Shown: positions 10,397-22,944, counted from the first letter of the stretch. The stretch: DNA of 64,000 nucleotides from Charina bottae (GCA_023362775.1 JALMGJ010000029.1:4964268-5028267); one strand, 5' to 3'. Numbers and translations: made by a program. Notes: generated by a model from the letters alone, not told the origin.

Positions 10397-10631
10397 CATC
10401 TCTTCTCTTCTCTTCTCTTCTCTTCTCTTCTCTTCTCTTCTCTTCTCTTCTCTTCTCTTCTCTTTCTTCTCTTCTCTTTTTTTTCTTCTCTTCTCTTCTC
10501 TTCTCTTCTCTTCTCTTCTCTTCTCTTCTCTTTTTTTTCTTCTCTTCTCTTTTTTCTCTTCTCTTCTCTTCTCTTCTCTTTTCTTTTCTTTTCTTTTCTT
10601 TTCTTTTCTTTTCTTTTCTTTTCTTTTCTTG
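10397..10631. repeat. Pentanucleotide microsatellite (TTCTC)n passing into (TTTTC)n
   Basis: About 235 bp of pyrimidine-only repeat with several interruptions. The left part is TTCTC units and the right end (about 10575-10631) is TTTTC units. The lysine/glutamate/arginine-rich antisense open frames across it are a by-product of the repeat. A pure purine/pyrimidine strand of this length can form triplex DNA. Confidence 0.95.
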
Positions 10632-11549
10632 TCCCCACCCTGGAAAATTTGCCTAAGTTGATAAAGTATCATCAAAGGCCAACATTTCACATGTTAATCT
10701 CAAAGGGGACTTCTGTAAGATAAAGGGACTAGATCACTGCCCCCAGCCCCCAAGATCACATAGCTTCCTTACACCCCCCCCCTGCCCCCCATCTCCAACT
10801 ACCAACGTTGGAATCCATGCAGAGACCCTTGCAGCAGAGAAGTCTATGGGCAAATATCTTTTTGTAAGCTTCCCCACTGCAGACGTCAACGTCTAATGCA
10901 TGGATTTTACAGTGATGGCCCTTCTGTGTAATTAATGGGGACTTAAGGACCCATAAAATCAGTAGCAGCACCATTGTCAGTCTGGCTGTAATTTCAGGAA
11001 ACAATTACATTAGGAGCACAATGTGACAATAGAATCCTCTTTCAATAAAAACCCTTGGGCATAGCTTTAGAAAAACAGCTTCCTAGGACCAAATACCAAA
11101 ATGTCAACAGAAATTTCTATTATTTTGGGCTATACTGTCTAACTGTAGATTAATCAACTATAGCATTTATTAAACTTGAATAGTATAAGCTAATATTTAG
11201 AAATTGGTCCGAAAGTGAAGGGTGTCATCAGCATCCTTGAAACCATTCTGGTTCTAATTACAAGAATTAGATTAAAAATTTAACATGTGGTAGCTATATT
11301 TAATTCAGCTACAGTATATTACACTTCTATTAATATCTTCGGCATAATGCCTATGTTGAACTGTTAAGTTTTGTTTTTGTTTTTTTTAAAAAAAAACGGT
11401 ATTTATCTTCTGGCTGATGTTTGATCTGAGGAGGGCTTTCAAAGTTTTCTTTAAATTTCACTTTCAGCAAAACTTCAAAGATGATAATTTTTCAGGCTAG
11501 GATTTCAATATATCAACACGTTGCTGCCTGAGGTGCTGAAGTCATTGTT
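10632..11549. other. Intronic sequence, nothing recognised
   Basis: No supported feature. Confidence 0.4.
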
Positions 11550-11643
11550 TCCTTCCTTCCTTCCTTCCTTCTTTCCTTCCTTCCTTCCTTCCTTCCTTCC
11601 TTCCTTCCTTCCTTCCTTCCTTCCTTCCTTCCTTCCTTCCTTC
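11550..11643. repeat. (TTCC)n microsatellite
   Basis: About 23 TTCC units with a single TTTC interruption at about 11571. Confidence 0.95.
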
Positions 11644-14600
11644 TGTTAAACACTTCAAAGCCTGTCTTCCGTCATTCCCTTAAATTCTGCAGTGATTATG
11701 TGCATTTGGTATTGTTCTCTATGACTATTCAAAGGCTTTTCATAGAAACCGTCAGTCTGAATATTCAGTGTTAATCTGATTTTTTAAAAAAACAAAATCC
11801 TTGTAGTCAATAGAAGTATATTTCTAAGTTCACAGGTTTCTGCATCATTGCTAGTGTGTCTGAGATTGGCTGGTCATCTAGACCAAAAGCTCTCAAACTG
11901 GAGAACAATTTCCACGAGGGTCTGAATTTGTTAAGAAAAAGTATCAGTGTAAAACAAAACACGCTAATTTTCAAATGTAGATCTGACAGACTGGGAAAAT
12001 CATCAGTTGTACAACAGGAAGATTGTGGCAAGGTAGACTGATGGGAAGACTGGTGGCAGGCCAGTCATTAGGAAGATGGCAGATGGAGTCCTGATGTATA
12101 CTTTAATCCATACCCAAATTAGTAAGTGGATTTGACAGATTTGGGTGGGTAGGAGTAAAGGGTTTTGAAAAATTAAATAGGGGGTGTTCCAAAAAAATCA
12201 GAAATTCCTTATCTAAACCACGCTCAATTGTTTGGTAGACAGGAAAAAACACAGTTTTGGTGGAAAGGAAGATTGGCAAGGAAGTATTGTTTGCGTATCT
12301 GTAAAAGGAAGTGGGAGAAAGAGAATAAGTGAAAAGCTATGCACACTTCAAAAGACATTTGAAAAAAGCAGTTCGAACTTTGTAGAAGTGTGAAAGTGAC
12401 CACTATACCTCTCGGCTGTTCATTCAATTAGCCCCTTTTTTCAGGCTTCTGTGCAGCTTTTTTAAAAAGTCAGTTCATTAAGGTTGACACGACTCTCAGA
12501 GCAGCCATTTTTTCAGGCTTCTGCAAAAAGAGGAATGCAACAATAAATAGCAGGGAGTTGCCATTCTCAATTATTTGCAAAGCATGTATAGCCCTTCTGT
12601 TTAATATGTCTGTATGTGGAGGGAGGAAAATGCCAATCTGGGTTGAAACCAATTAAGTCTAGACTTCGACCATGGCCCATGGGCAGTTCTGGCCATACCA
12701 CCGGTATATAACCTCAGTCTACTGTTCAGGGCTTGATACTCTGCGGGAGGAGTTTTATTGTTTTTAATAATTTAAGATCAGAATTATAGAAACATATTGA
12801 GAGATCAAAAAAATAAACTGAACATTTGCAGTAGAAAAAAATGTTGCTTTTATTTTAAAAACAAAGAACAGGAACAACCATTGCTTCTCAGCCGAGAGCA
12901 CATGGTCTATTTTACATATCAATACTACATAGCTGCAGCTGAACACAAAAGGAAGATTTACAATATAAAGCCTTTACAAGAAGAACCTGGCATTACCTGA
13001 GTGGACAACGTTTAACATGTGACCACCCTGACTCAGCTCACCTATTTACTTATTTGGAAATAAAACATCAAGAAACATTCTAATTGGTCAGTTCAAGCTA
13101 GACCTTTTGGCACCAATAATTAACATTCCTGAGGAGGGAGTTAAACCATGAGCCCTCCTGACTCCAACAGAAAAAATAAACTTCTCGGCCTGACTTTTTA
13201 AAACAGAACTTTCCAGATTCTTTCAAAATCATAAAATATATAACAAGGAGAAGGTTGGTTCTGAATGGAAGCAAGTTCATGGCATCTCCAGCTAAAACAG
13301 AGGTGCAGCTGCTCTTTGGCAGAAAGTAATTCATACCAGCTGGCGGGCCTTTTAGGTATTTTCATCAGCAGGATACTGATCCAGCTAAAGCCTTGATTGT
13401 TTGTTCTGTGCCTTTGCTTATAACCAATGCCTTCTCTTGAGTTTGTTTTCAACGTTAGAGATTAGCAATGCAGGACCCCAAGAGGCACTGATATATATTC
13501 CAAAATAAAATATAATGTGTTTTTTATCACAATGGGTGAAGCCTCATAAGATTTCATATTAGAATGCTAGCAACTTAACAAGCTTCTGAGGTTCCTACAT
13601 CCGCTGTCAAGAGATTTGAAATCCATGACATTTCATGAGATTTCGCAACCTTCTTGCTTCTCTGAAGCAAGACTGAAGGAACTGGGAATGTTTTGTCTTG
13701 AGAAAAAGATGACTGAGGAGAGAGAAGCTAGCACTTGAAGGGATCTCACAAACAAGAGAGTTGGTATCCAACATCCTAGACTGGAGAATAAGGAATAATA
13801 GGCTTAAATTACAGAAAGACAGAAATAAAAACTTAAAATAAGGGCAATTCACTAGTATAATCAGTTACCAAGGAAGGTGATCAGCTTCTCCTCATTATAA
13901 CTATTCAAGCACAGACTTGAAAAGATGCTTGAATTTAGATTTGTTATATTGGACTTGAGGGTCACATCCAAATCTATAATTCTATTATTCTATGACATTG
14001 TATGCACTAGAAGGAACTAGAACTGTCTTGGTGAGGTTGAGGCAAGGAGAAGAAGGAGAAGACAACAGATGGATTCGATCAGGGATATCATGCAAGTGTC
14101 CTTGGAAGAGCTGTGAATTGTAACCAGATAGGTGGAGATGGAGAATAGTAGTCCATACAGTCTCCAGGAGTCATGCCTGACTTGATGGCACTTTGCAGAA
14201 TACTTAGAAGAAGATAATGTAATAGCATCTTGAACAAGAAGTTGTTGCTGGAGCCAACCTCTAACTTAAATCATATTTAAGTTATTTGACGTAAAGTCAA
14301 ATATTGTCCAAAGAAATTAAACAGAAGGAAGCCAATAAAATTAGGAAGGTGGTGCCTATGCTTGATTTTTTTCAAAATTTTTAATAGTCTTTCACTTGAC
14401 TAACTTTAACAAACTAAACAACACAGAATTTTGCCTACATCAGTTTTATTGTGGGCTTTTTGCCCAGGAGAAGTGTAGTTATGAGTGTATACACATGGGA
14501 AAATCAATACAGTGCTTGAAAAAGACTTTCCAGTGATTTATAACCAAGTGCAGCATTTCTTGTCAATGTGCTCCATGACATTAACAATTAAAACACACAA

Positions 14601-15182
14601 GCAAGCGAGTGAAATCTGGAATCAGTTGTGCTTTATTAGTCTTTTTTTTTTAATGCATGCTACCGTTCTAGCATTCATCAGGGTGTGCTCAACAGAGCTG
14701 TTAGAATAATCAAACTAATAGTGCAATGTAATTTGTTGTGGTTTCTACTCACTTGCAGAACATTTGCTCTATTAACTGCGATATCATGCACCAGTGAGAA
14801 TGGAGACGGAGAGGCAACATTTGTGCAATGGAATAATTGCAGTGTGTCTATGCCTTTCTCTGTGTCTGTGTTAACTTTAAGTCAAGTCATTGAAGTTACT
14901 TCTCTAATGCCCTGCAGATGCTCTATAACCAGATGACATAACAGCTTTGCTTTTCTCAGATTATAACAACCCTCCCATAAATGCCGTTGGATTCCACACG
15001 GCTTACCTTTGTGTAGATTTATGCAGGAATGCACTGCTTAGGAAGTTTTTCTCTTTTCCTTCAGCCTCAACAGTACGTGCAACAGATTTGAGATAGGACA
15101 AATCTGAGGTGAAAGAATGGTGTGAACCAAGTCAAGAAGCAGCATCTTTTTTTAATCCCCTGCAAGAAAAATAACCATAACA
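11644..15182. other. Long AT-rich intronic stretch, nothing recognised
   Basis: About 3.5 kb with only short frames and none of the repeat families seen elsewhere in the window. The low repeat density makes it a candidate for old or constrained sequence, but conservation cannot be judged from one genome. Confidence 0.4.
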
Positions 15183-15190
15183 CAACAGAG

Positions 15191-15499
15191 CAGAGTTTCT
15201 CAGCCAGGGTTCCGTGGAACCCCAGGGTTCTGCAAGAGGTCACTAGGGGTTCTCTGTGAGATCATGATTTATTTAAAAAATTATTTCAAATTCGAGAAAC
15301 TTCACATTAAAGAGGTAAGTTTCATTCTTTAGTTTCAGTTTAAGGACACTGGTAATGCATATATACAGGCCTACACATGAAGCAAATATAACAATTTTGT
15401 AACTTCTGGCCTATAGTTGACCCTGAATGTGCAGGGGTTCCCCAAGGCCTGAAAAATATTTCAAGGGTTCCTCCAGGGTCAAAAGGTTGAGAAAGGCTG
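15191..15499. mobile_element. Nonautonomous hAT transposon, complete
   Basis: The terminal inverted repeats are CAGAGTTTCTCAGCC at the left and GGTTGAGAAAGGCTG at the right (imperfect complements). A perfect 8-bp TSD, CAACAGAG, lies at 15183-15190 and 15500-15507. An 8-bp TSD with CA...TG ends is the hallmark of the hAT superfamily. The 309-bp interior has no transposase frame. Confidence 0.85.
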
Positions 15500-15556
15500 C
15501 AACAGAGAGAAGAAATCTGTCTAATCTACTTTCAGGCATACTGTGTTTCTGTTGTT

Positions 15557-15627
15557 GTTGTTTATTCGTTCAGTCGCTTCTGACTCTTCGTGACTTCATA
15601 GACCAGCCCACGCCAGAGCTTCCTGTT
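15557..15627 (-). mobile_element. Bov-B LINE 3'-end fragment
   Basis: The same 'cgttcagtcgcttctgactc' / 'accagcccacgccagagctt' signature as at 3755-3945, truncated to about 70 bp. Confidence 0.6.
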
Positions 15628-15747
15628 TCTATGTGCAGGTTATTTTGCCTAGTTAGGGAACATTAAAATGTGATTTCCACATCCAGTTTAAAATGGCATA
15701 ATTTGTTCAGTCACCCGAGCAGCTATGCTTGCACTGTATGGTTAAAA

Positions 15748-15880
15748 AGTCAAGATGGTGCCCCAATGGTACAATTGAAGCTCCACCTGTTTTTTATGTG
15801 CATTTCATGTGCAATGCACATTTTAAAAATGGGCAGAGGTTTGATTGCACCATTGTGGCCACCATTTTGATTTTTCAACA
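15748..15880. repeat. Imperfect inverted-repeat element (AAGATGG ... CCATTTTG)
   Basis: The left arm 'caagatggtgccccaatggt' and the following 'acaattgaagctccacctg' are mirrored by the right arm 'ggtttgattgcaccattgtg' and 'gccaccattttga'. The same arms form the structure at 49144-49247. It is probably a short palindromic transposon; the family is not recognised. Confidence 0.5.
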
Positions 15881-15946
15881 ATAACCTTCCACCTGAGTCT
15901 TTGGTTATTTATTTATATCTTATTCTCCTGAATGGTTAGACTAGAG

Positions 15947-16001
15947 CATGGCTGGCTGGGGAATTCTGGGAGTTGAAGTCCCAGAAGGTTGAGAAACACT
16001 G
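15947..16001 (-). mobile_element. hAT-like MITE, internally deleted (CAGTGTTTCTC family)
   Basis: Only the 'ggaattctgggagttgaag ... ggttgagaaacactg' half remains, yet a perfect 8-bp TSD (GACTAGAG at 15939-15946 and 16002-16009) brackets it. The 55-bp form therefore transposed, or was deleted in place, with both ends intact. Confidence 0.8.
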
Positions 16002-16243
16002 GACTAGAGAGAAGACAGTTTCATCTACCAATTTTATAAAAGACAAAGATCAGATTTCTTCATTTTAATTTCATCTTCCTACTACCTTTTACCCTACCTT
16101 GCATGATGGTCCAGATGGGTGATGTAGCTCAAGGACAAGGACTTGTCTACTCTTGCTTTAAAGAATTCCTAACTTGTTAGTTGCTTCCATATCAAAGATA
16201 TTCCTATCAGTTCAAATCTATTTAGGCCCAGTCCATAACCAAA

Positions 16244-16563
16244 AGGGGCGTGGTGGCTCAGCGGGTAAGACGCCAGGCTTGTCGATCGGAAGATCGCAAA
16301 TTCGGAGGTTCGAATCCCTAGTCCTGTGTGACAGAGTGAGCTCCCGCACTCGCCCCAGCTCTTGCCAACCTAGCAATTCGAAGTAGATGAATAGGTACCA
16401 CTTCGGTGGGTAGGTAACAACGTTCCCTGTGCATCATGCCGGCCACATGACCGTGGAAGCGTCTTCGGACAACGCTGGCTCTTCGGCTAACAAACGGAGA
16501 TGAGCACCGGCCCCTAGAGTTGGACACGACTGCACAAATGTGCGGGGAGAACCTTTACCTTTA
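16244..16563 (+). mobile_element. Sauria-type tRNA-derived SINE
   Basis: The RNA polymerase III promoter is visible: A box TGGCTCAGCGG and B box GGTTCGAATCC. The body ('aggtaccacttcggtgggta') is followed by the Bov-B-like 3' end ('agttggacacgactgcacaa') and a CTTTACC tail. The TSD CCATAAC(C/G)AAA (16233-16243 and 16564-16574) has one mismatch. The Bov-B-like tail implies mobilisation in trans by Bov-B. Confidence 0.92.
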
Positions 16564-16574
16564 CCATAACGAAA

Positions 16575-17999
16575 TTCTAGCAAAATGCAAGCAACATTAA
16601 AATAAAACCTGGGACCCGCAAAGAAGCTTTGTCAGCAAAATCAGGAATATATCATCACAAGGGCCTAGAAGACAGTAAAACAAATATGAGTATGAGGAAG
16701 ATGCTGTGAAAAAGGTTAGCCTTTTTATGGTTTCCCTTCTTATTTGAATTGTTTTATAAATCTCAGTTCTTAAATTATTTAATTTTCCTTGTCCATCTTC
16801 CCTTGACTCAGGTTGGCTGGCTGGGTGTCCACAGAAAAGGCAAAAGGGGGAAGTGAGATGATGTATATCATGATCTCATTGTGTCAGTGATGGAAATCTT
16901 ATAAAATGTGTCATTTGTGCAATGACATCATGTTGTCTGTGATGTAATCGTGGCTTCTACCGGATGCCCATGATTGGCTGAACACTGTTTCCCCTCCCAT
17001 TTACCCTCACAGCAATTCTTTGAAATAGACTAGAGTGAGAGAAAGTCATTCTGAATGCTACCTGCCATCATCTAATCTAATCTATCATTAGAATCATGAG
17101 TGACAGTTATAACCTGTCCATGTGCAATTACAGTAGTTGGTGGGAAATTCAGGGAATTATAGTCCCAACACAATTTGAGGGTGCCTCTCTGGGAAATCTG
17201 ATTTAATTTGGATTTGAATCACAATCCCAGGGTCATCTTTCACATGCCTTATTTCCACAAAGTCATATATTCTAATAAATACAGCACCATCCACTGCTGC
17301 AGCAGACTTTCTGATCCTTTGCATAAGAGTTATGATGTTTCTTTGCATCTCCTTTGTATAACTTATTTATATTTTTATTGCTTTTTTTTAGAATTTATTG
17401 TTCTGCGACTACATCCTATGAATTTGGAAATCATTTTGCATTCTTTTAATATTCAGACCAGCATGTTCAAAGGACACAGCGTGTATAAATCACAGCCATT
17501 GTCGACAAAATAGTTTAAGTGTGGATCTTGACCTTTTGCAGCCACAGTTTTTACGTACTTTGAAGGCAATCGAGACAAGGTATATACTTCTGGCCCTACC
17601 CAGCAAAGGTCAAATTGAAATCCAGAGTGCTTCAGGTAGTCACCATTTGGTCCTGTACTATTTAACTCAATGTCAAAGTGGCATTCTTTCACTGTGGAAT
17701 GAGCTACCCAAGAGCTGGAAGGTGGAGATAGAGAAAGAACTACTGTATTGCAGATGTTTCTGGTGCCCATATAGGCCCATAGAGCTTGTTAGCCCCCTTC
17801 GAGAGAGTACAGTCTAAATTTCTAAAAGTTTATTTTCCAAGGGACACGAAGTATGCCTAATGTGGTCCTTCATTGTGAAGCTGGTGTGATTAGAGTGGAG
17901 ACTAGCATATGACTACAGTATGTATATTTTCATTCTGGTTGAAACGGTTGGGTTTTTTCCTGTGGGCCTAGGTCCCTTGATCCTGGCTGATAACTTTGA
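16575..17999. other. Intronic sequence, nothing firmly recognised
   Basis: No supported gene. 'agttggtgggaaattcaggg' near 17135 may be a worn repeat. Confidence 0.35.
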
Positions 18000-18665
18000 A
18001 TTCATTTGGAGAAGATTAATTTAATGGAAGTTGCAGAGTTATGGCTTTTCATGGGAGACATTACCAATTACGGGTTTATATGCAGACACTGTCAAGCCTT
18101 GAACTACATGTTATAGATGTAGAAAGGCAATTAGATTTCTCAGCCCTCCCTAGAGATGTTTTTCTCGGTAGCCATTCTCTCTTTTTTAGACCAGGAAGAT
18201 ATTTAAACCAAATATCCATCTCTAAATTTAGGAGAGCACTAATCCTAGCATGTTTTAACACACTTCCAGCAGCCATCCTTCAAGGAAAGTTCAGGAAAAT
18301 CCCTTATTTTTTTAAGATTCTGTCCTTGTGGTGAAGGAATGGTTGAAAATTTAATCCATGTATTGTTGCATTGCTCATTTTAAAAAATGCATGGCTACAT
18401 TTTATATCACCCTTATTAATTAAATTTCCAGATCATTTGGATTTATTTTATGTACAGTTGTTGTTATCTGACCATAACGATTCAATTTCTTTGAATGTGG
18501 CCAAATATTGTTTTATGGTTTGTAAAACCTGCTATAACCAATCATAGTGATTATTTAGTTATTATTGTTTATTTTTATCTTCTTTTATTTTGTAAGTTTT
18601 AATTTCTACCTTGAGCTCTTGGAGGTGGGATCTGTATCTAACAACTGAATGAATAAATAAATAAA
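18000..18665 (+). mobile_element. Non-LTR retrotransposon 3' fragment, clade unassigned
   Basis: The frame at 18041-18334 ends in YFFKILSLW, after a stretch (RRALILACFNTLPAAILQG) that resembles the C-terminal part of LINE proteins lying before a Cys/His knuckle. Further down, in other frames, are the remains of 'VEHxLLHC' (near 18340-18380) and 'LLSDHNDSISLNVAK' (near 18460-18510). It ends in 'gaataaataaataaa'. The fragment at 40960-41345 shows the same C-terminal signature. Confidence 0.55.
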
Positions 18666-18774
18666 ATTAAAAATAGTCATCACTCTGTGGCTTGATTTTC
18701 ATTAGGCTGTGTTTAGAACAGTCTTTATTTTTGAATTTATTTATCTATTTTATATTTCTACATGTCTGAGAGCT

Positions 18775-18952
18775 GTCCCAAGCCTCCTGCTATGTCCATT
18801 TAAATGTGGGTGATTTCACTTTTGTTATATAAGCAGTGACAGTAATAGCCTTGAAATCTCTCTGTACCTTAATTTTTTTTCCCCTGATGGAATAATAACA
18901 TTATTACTCAGCCTTCCCCAAAATACCAGTAAAAACATCAGATCAAGATGTC
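18775..18952. repeat. 178-bp direct repeat, copy 1
   Basis: Identical, as far as I can read base by base, to 19664-19841 (offset 889), including the T8 run. The sequence is otherwise unrecognised. Confidence 0.9.
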
Positions 18953-19663
18953 TTACTTACTGTCTGACTGTTAGAGTTCTTGTGTTGCCCTGACAAATTA
19001 TTCCTGTACAAAGCAAAGCAAAGCCTTCTCATGGTGACGTGAAGTGCAGGTGCAAGATAGCAACGGTCACGTGTGTATTGTTTTGACTAGATTGCATGGG
19101 AACAAGGTCTCCTGATTTCTTTCCGTGGGAAGCCTTGCTCAGGCCCCCCTGAGCAAGAAGGGGGGGAACTCAGTGCGTAGATGCAGCACTGCTAACCAAT
19201 AACAGGTCATGCTATGTGCTTTAGGCCTAATGCTTTGAGGCCTAGTGTGTGTAACAGCTAACTTCCAGCCAATCAGAAAGCTAGAAGAACTGAATATACA
19301 ACCATGCAAAATGGTGTTCTATGTCTTCTTGATTTCTAATGTCTCTTAGCCATGTAGTTCTTCACGTGTTCACTTCCCGTGGACTGGGCAGAGTGAGCTA
19401 TGCCTGGCTTTGGGTATAGGCCATGGCAGGACCTCTGGCCCTGGGATCAATACACGGAACTCTGCTTATAAGTTTGTTTTGTTTTTCCTTTTACAATGCT
19501 GTATCATGTATATTCATCTTTTTCATTGTTGCGATAATGTGATTGTATCTGCATTATTGCCCTATGCTAAACAGTAAACACTGTTAGCCCTAACAAGCTG
19601 CATTCTTGTCTGTTTATTCTCAAGCCTCGGTTTTTCCCCTTTAAGCCAGCATATACCCCATCA
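18953..19663. mobile_element. 711-bp insert between the direct repeats, LTR-like
   Basis: Within it, a TGTTAGAG (near 18968) to CCCCATCA (19656-19663) segment has TG...CA ends. A CCAAT box ('ccagccaatcagaaag', near 19266) is also present. It looks like an LTR, but no short TSD is present, so the assignment is tentative. Confidence 0.35.
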
Positions 19664-19841
19664 GTCCCAAGCCTCCTGCTATGTCCATTTAAATGTGGGT
19701 GATTTCACTTTTGTTATATAAGCAGTGACAGTAATAGCCTTGAAATCTCTCTGTACCTTAATTTTTTTTCCCCTGATGGAATAATAACATTATTACTCAG
19801 CCTTCCCCAAAATACCAGTAAAAACATCAGATCAAGATGTC
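19664..19841. repeat. 178-bp direct repeat, copy 2
   Basis: Perfect repeat of 18775-18952; the flanking bases differ on both sides (ATCA/CCAG here, AGCT/TTAC for copy 1). Confidence 0.9.
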
Positions 19842-19998
19842 CCAGCAACAAATAAACGATTTAAAGCTAAACGTCTGGGTATGATGCTATAGGATGTTCA
19901 GTTGTGTATCTTTAAGGAGTCCTCTACCTTAGAAAACATTCAATCAAAATGTTAAAGGATCTTATTACGAGTCTTATTCAATATATAATATATAATAT

Positions 19999-20503
19999 GG
20001 GATGCGGTGGCTCAGCGGGTTAAACCGCTGAGCTGTAGACTGCCGATCGGAAGGTCGGCAGTTCGAATCCCCGCGCAACGAGGTGAGCTCTCGTTGCTAG
20101 TCCCAGCTCCTGTCAACCCAACAGTTCGAAAGCTTAGCAAGTAGATAAATGGGTACCACCTTAAGTGGGTAAATTTGCTGGCATCCTGTCAGGGGTCGCC
20201 CACCAACGGAAGATCTCTGGAATGGCGGTGATACGACGGATCCCGGAAAAAGCAGCTTCATCTACAGGATGTCAGAAGCTGGCTCCGACTCAAGGCATTG
20301 TGGGGTTTGTAGTCCAAGTAGCCATGGAAGAGTCGGTTCCCTTACCCCTTCCCTTAGCGCGCGGTTAAAATTGAATTGTATATGTATGAAATGTATAACG
20401 AAATATATATATGATGTATGTAAGCCGCCTAGAGTCCTCCGTTAGGGAGGGGATAGGCGGGGTATAAATATAAGAAATAAATAAAAATAAATAAATAAAT
20501 AAT
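19999..20503 (+). mobile_element. Chimeric SINE: Sauria-like tRNA head, novel body, L2-like tail (copy 1)
   Basis: The tRNA-derived head has A box TGGCTCAGCGG and B box AGTTCGAATCC. The next ~100 bp follows the Sauria SINE ('agtagataaatgggtaccac ... aagtgggta'). It then switches to about 215 bp not found in Sauria SINEs, and ends with 'aagccgcctagagtcctcc ... ggataggcggggtataaata' plus (AATA)n, matching the L2 3' end rather than Bov-B. A second copy at 35909-36391 has the same junctions, so this is a family and not a local accident. Confidence 0.85.
20295..20313 (-). promoter_or_regulatory. ZNF143-like motif in chimeric SINE copy 1
   Basis: On the minus strand, ACTACAAACCCCACAATGC approximates the ZNF143/STAF consensus ACTACAAnTCCCAnnATGC. 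Two core bases deviate. Binding is inference. Confidence 0.35.
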
Positions 20504-22091
20504 GCTCTAATAAGGCTGGAACTAGGTCATTCTCCCCCCATTAAGACTTCGTTGTCTCAAATTTTGGCTGAAGCAAATTTATTAGGGAGCTTCCTTGGTC
20601 CATCTCACCTTGCTACACAGGTTATCTTCCACCTTAAGATGACAAATTAATGATGATTTGGCGTACTGTAGTCTTTCCTTGCTAGAATTATCTGCTTTGG
20701 GCCTTCATAAAACTTTGGTTGAACTGAAATGGAGGATTTGAAATAGAGCCAGTGTTTCCCACTCCTTTTATAGCACAATTGCCTCCCCTCCCTGAACTGA
20801 CCCTAGATATTAGTTCAATATTCTATATGCCCCTCATAGGAAACTATTTACCTTGGCCTGAACTGGAGTGTTACCCATTATGGCACCATCTGGTAGATAT
20901 ATAAGTCTCCCGTATGAAAGCCATACTTGGAATCTGTCTCACATGTCTATTAGATGCCCAATGGCAATCGAACTTACTGTAATACTTCCAATTGTTAACA
21001 ACTCTAATTGCCATTGTGACTAGGGGAGCATTCCCTTTCTCTTGGTGGCCACTCCTCAGCCATCTCTAAAATTTCTATCAATAGCCATAGCTCTTAGAAG
21101 CTGTCTGATTCCTCCCTCATGCTATTACCTGTTAGCTGTTCAGGATGTTTCAGGATTTTCTTGCATTTTTTTTTATTCTTTTCCTGACTTTAATGTATTG
21201 TTGGTCTTTTTCTTGTGTTTGGTCTCAGATGATAAATGAACTTCAACTTGACTTGTGTGATACATGAGAGATGAAAACACAGAACCTATATTAAAACATT
21301 AAAGCAAATTAGTTTCATGCATCATCATTGTTCAGCTTTGCAGGTCCATCGCTTAATAACTGTAGATATCACATGATGTCTTGAATGTGTGTATGATTCC
21401 TTGGACTTTACCTATACCAATTCTGGTAGTTTTTCTACCCCCAAATCTTCCATTATCCCAACCATATGCAATGAGTTTCAGTCCAGTCAATATAGATGTA
21501 TCAAGTAAGAAGGCCCAAATAATACACTTTTGCATCTGAGCCAGCTTCAGGTGTTACGCAATCAAGTGTGGGGAAAACAAATGGGTAAAACAGCAATTCC
21601 ATTTATCTAAGCTCGTATTAAAAAAAAAAGTGTTATTCTCTTTGAGTGATCCTGATAACCTATTTGAAGGTGGAGGCAGAGTATGGTGTTATGTAGAAAG
21701 AGAAAGCCGGGGTCTCTCATGGAAAAATATGGCAAGTAGGTAGCATATTTTAGTGTGTTATGTTCAACCTTTTAAAAATGTAATAATGTACAGTATGTCT
21801 GTTGGAATACTAGGAAATACATCACCATTTCGGTGAAAAACACGGGTTGCAGAATATTGGTGGAATCTCCTAGTGAAATCATTGAGGGGGAAAAAACCTT
21901 TAAAAATAGAGGAAAATTAAAGTAACAGGAAAGGAAGTTTTTTTTAAAAAAAAAGGAAATAAATGGACCTGACCTCAAAAAAGGAAAAAGTACAGCCTCA
22001 TACCTGAGAAGTTCTTCAGACAAGTCCTCAACCTCCAAGGGGGTGGTGTGTGTTAATCCTATGTAAGTAAAAATCATGTTCCTGGCCCTCT
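20504..22091. other. Intronic sequence, nothing recognised
   Basis: No supported feature. Confidence 0.4.
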
Positions 22092-22099
22092 CTCTAAAG

Positions 22100-22205
22100 C
22101 AATGTTTCTCAACCTCGGCAACTTTAAGATATGTGGACTTCAACTCCCAGAATTCTGGGAGTTGAAGTCCACATATCTTAGAGTTGCCGAGGTTGAGAAA
22201 CACTG
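22100..22205. mobile_element. Palindromic hAT-like MITE, complete
   Basis: The 106-bp element is a near-perfect palindrome centred near 22152 ('aactcccagaattctgggag' at the centre) with ends CAATGTTTCTCAACC and GGTTGAGAAACACTG. The perfect 8-bp TSD CTCTAAAG is at 22092-22099 and 22206-22213. It can fold into a long hairpin with almost no loop. Confidence 0.92.
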
Positions 22206-22944
22206 CTCTAAAGTATTGGTTTCCTTCATGTTGCAATCTGTTTTTCATAGGGAGCATTCAGTGTGTTATCTTTGATCCATATCTTGAAAAGGTATCATCT
22301 AGGAATATTACCACTTGATGAGCACATTGTCCTGCAAGATTGTAAGCCCAAGACTAGAAAATACCTAGTGGTAGCTAGCATTATCTGCCCTTTATTGATA
22401 CATTACAGGTAGTCTTCATTTAGTGACTGCCTCATTTAGTGACTGTTATGACAGTGATAAAAAAGTAACTTTGTGACCAATCCTCGCCTTTACAACCTTT
22501 GCAGGTCTGTAAAGCAAAGGAAAGCTGGAGTAAGATCATAAGCACTATCACGGTTTCGTTAGAGACCACTTCGCTTAACGACCAAGTGGCCAGTCTAGGG
22601 TGACCATACGTCCCATTTTGAACGGGACAGTCCCGTTATTTTAGCATTTTTCAACCGGCCCGTCGTTTTGATCAAAATCTCCATTTTGTCCCTTTTTTAA
22701 ACCCGGCGGGAAGGAGGACAGGAAGACAGGAAGGAGGACTGGAGCCGGACTTGCCATTGGAGGCAGCCCGGAAGAGGCCCTATCAGCGCGGCAACTGGAA
22801 GCCCAGTTGCCACGTGCGATCCCAGCAGCAGAAGCAGCACCACAGTCCAGGTTCCTGCCTCCTTACCTGATCCTGAGATTGTCTGCCCAGCAGTGGTGAG
22901 GCCAGGGAAAGCAGGCACGGGAAGGTTGTGGGAAGAGGATGCGT

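Noticed and set aside
10331..10690. Lysine/glutamate/arginine-rich antisense protein
   Set aside because: It is the translation of the (TTCTC)/(TTTTC) microsatellite.
16244..16330. Functional tRNA gene (also 26.7, 33.6, 36.0 and 48.0 kb)
   Set aside because: A and B boxes are present, but acceptor stems do not pair and the sequence continues into SINE or LINE bodies with TSDs.
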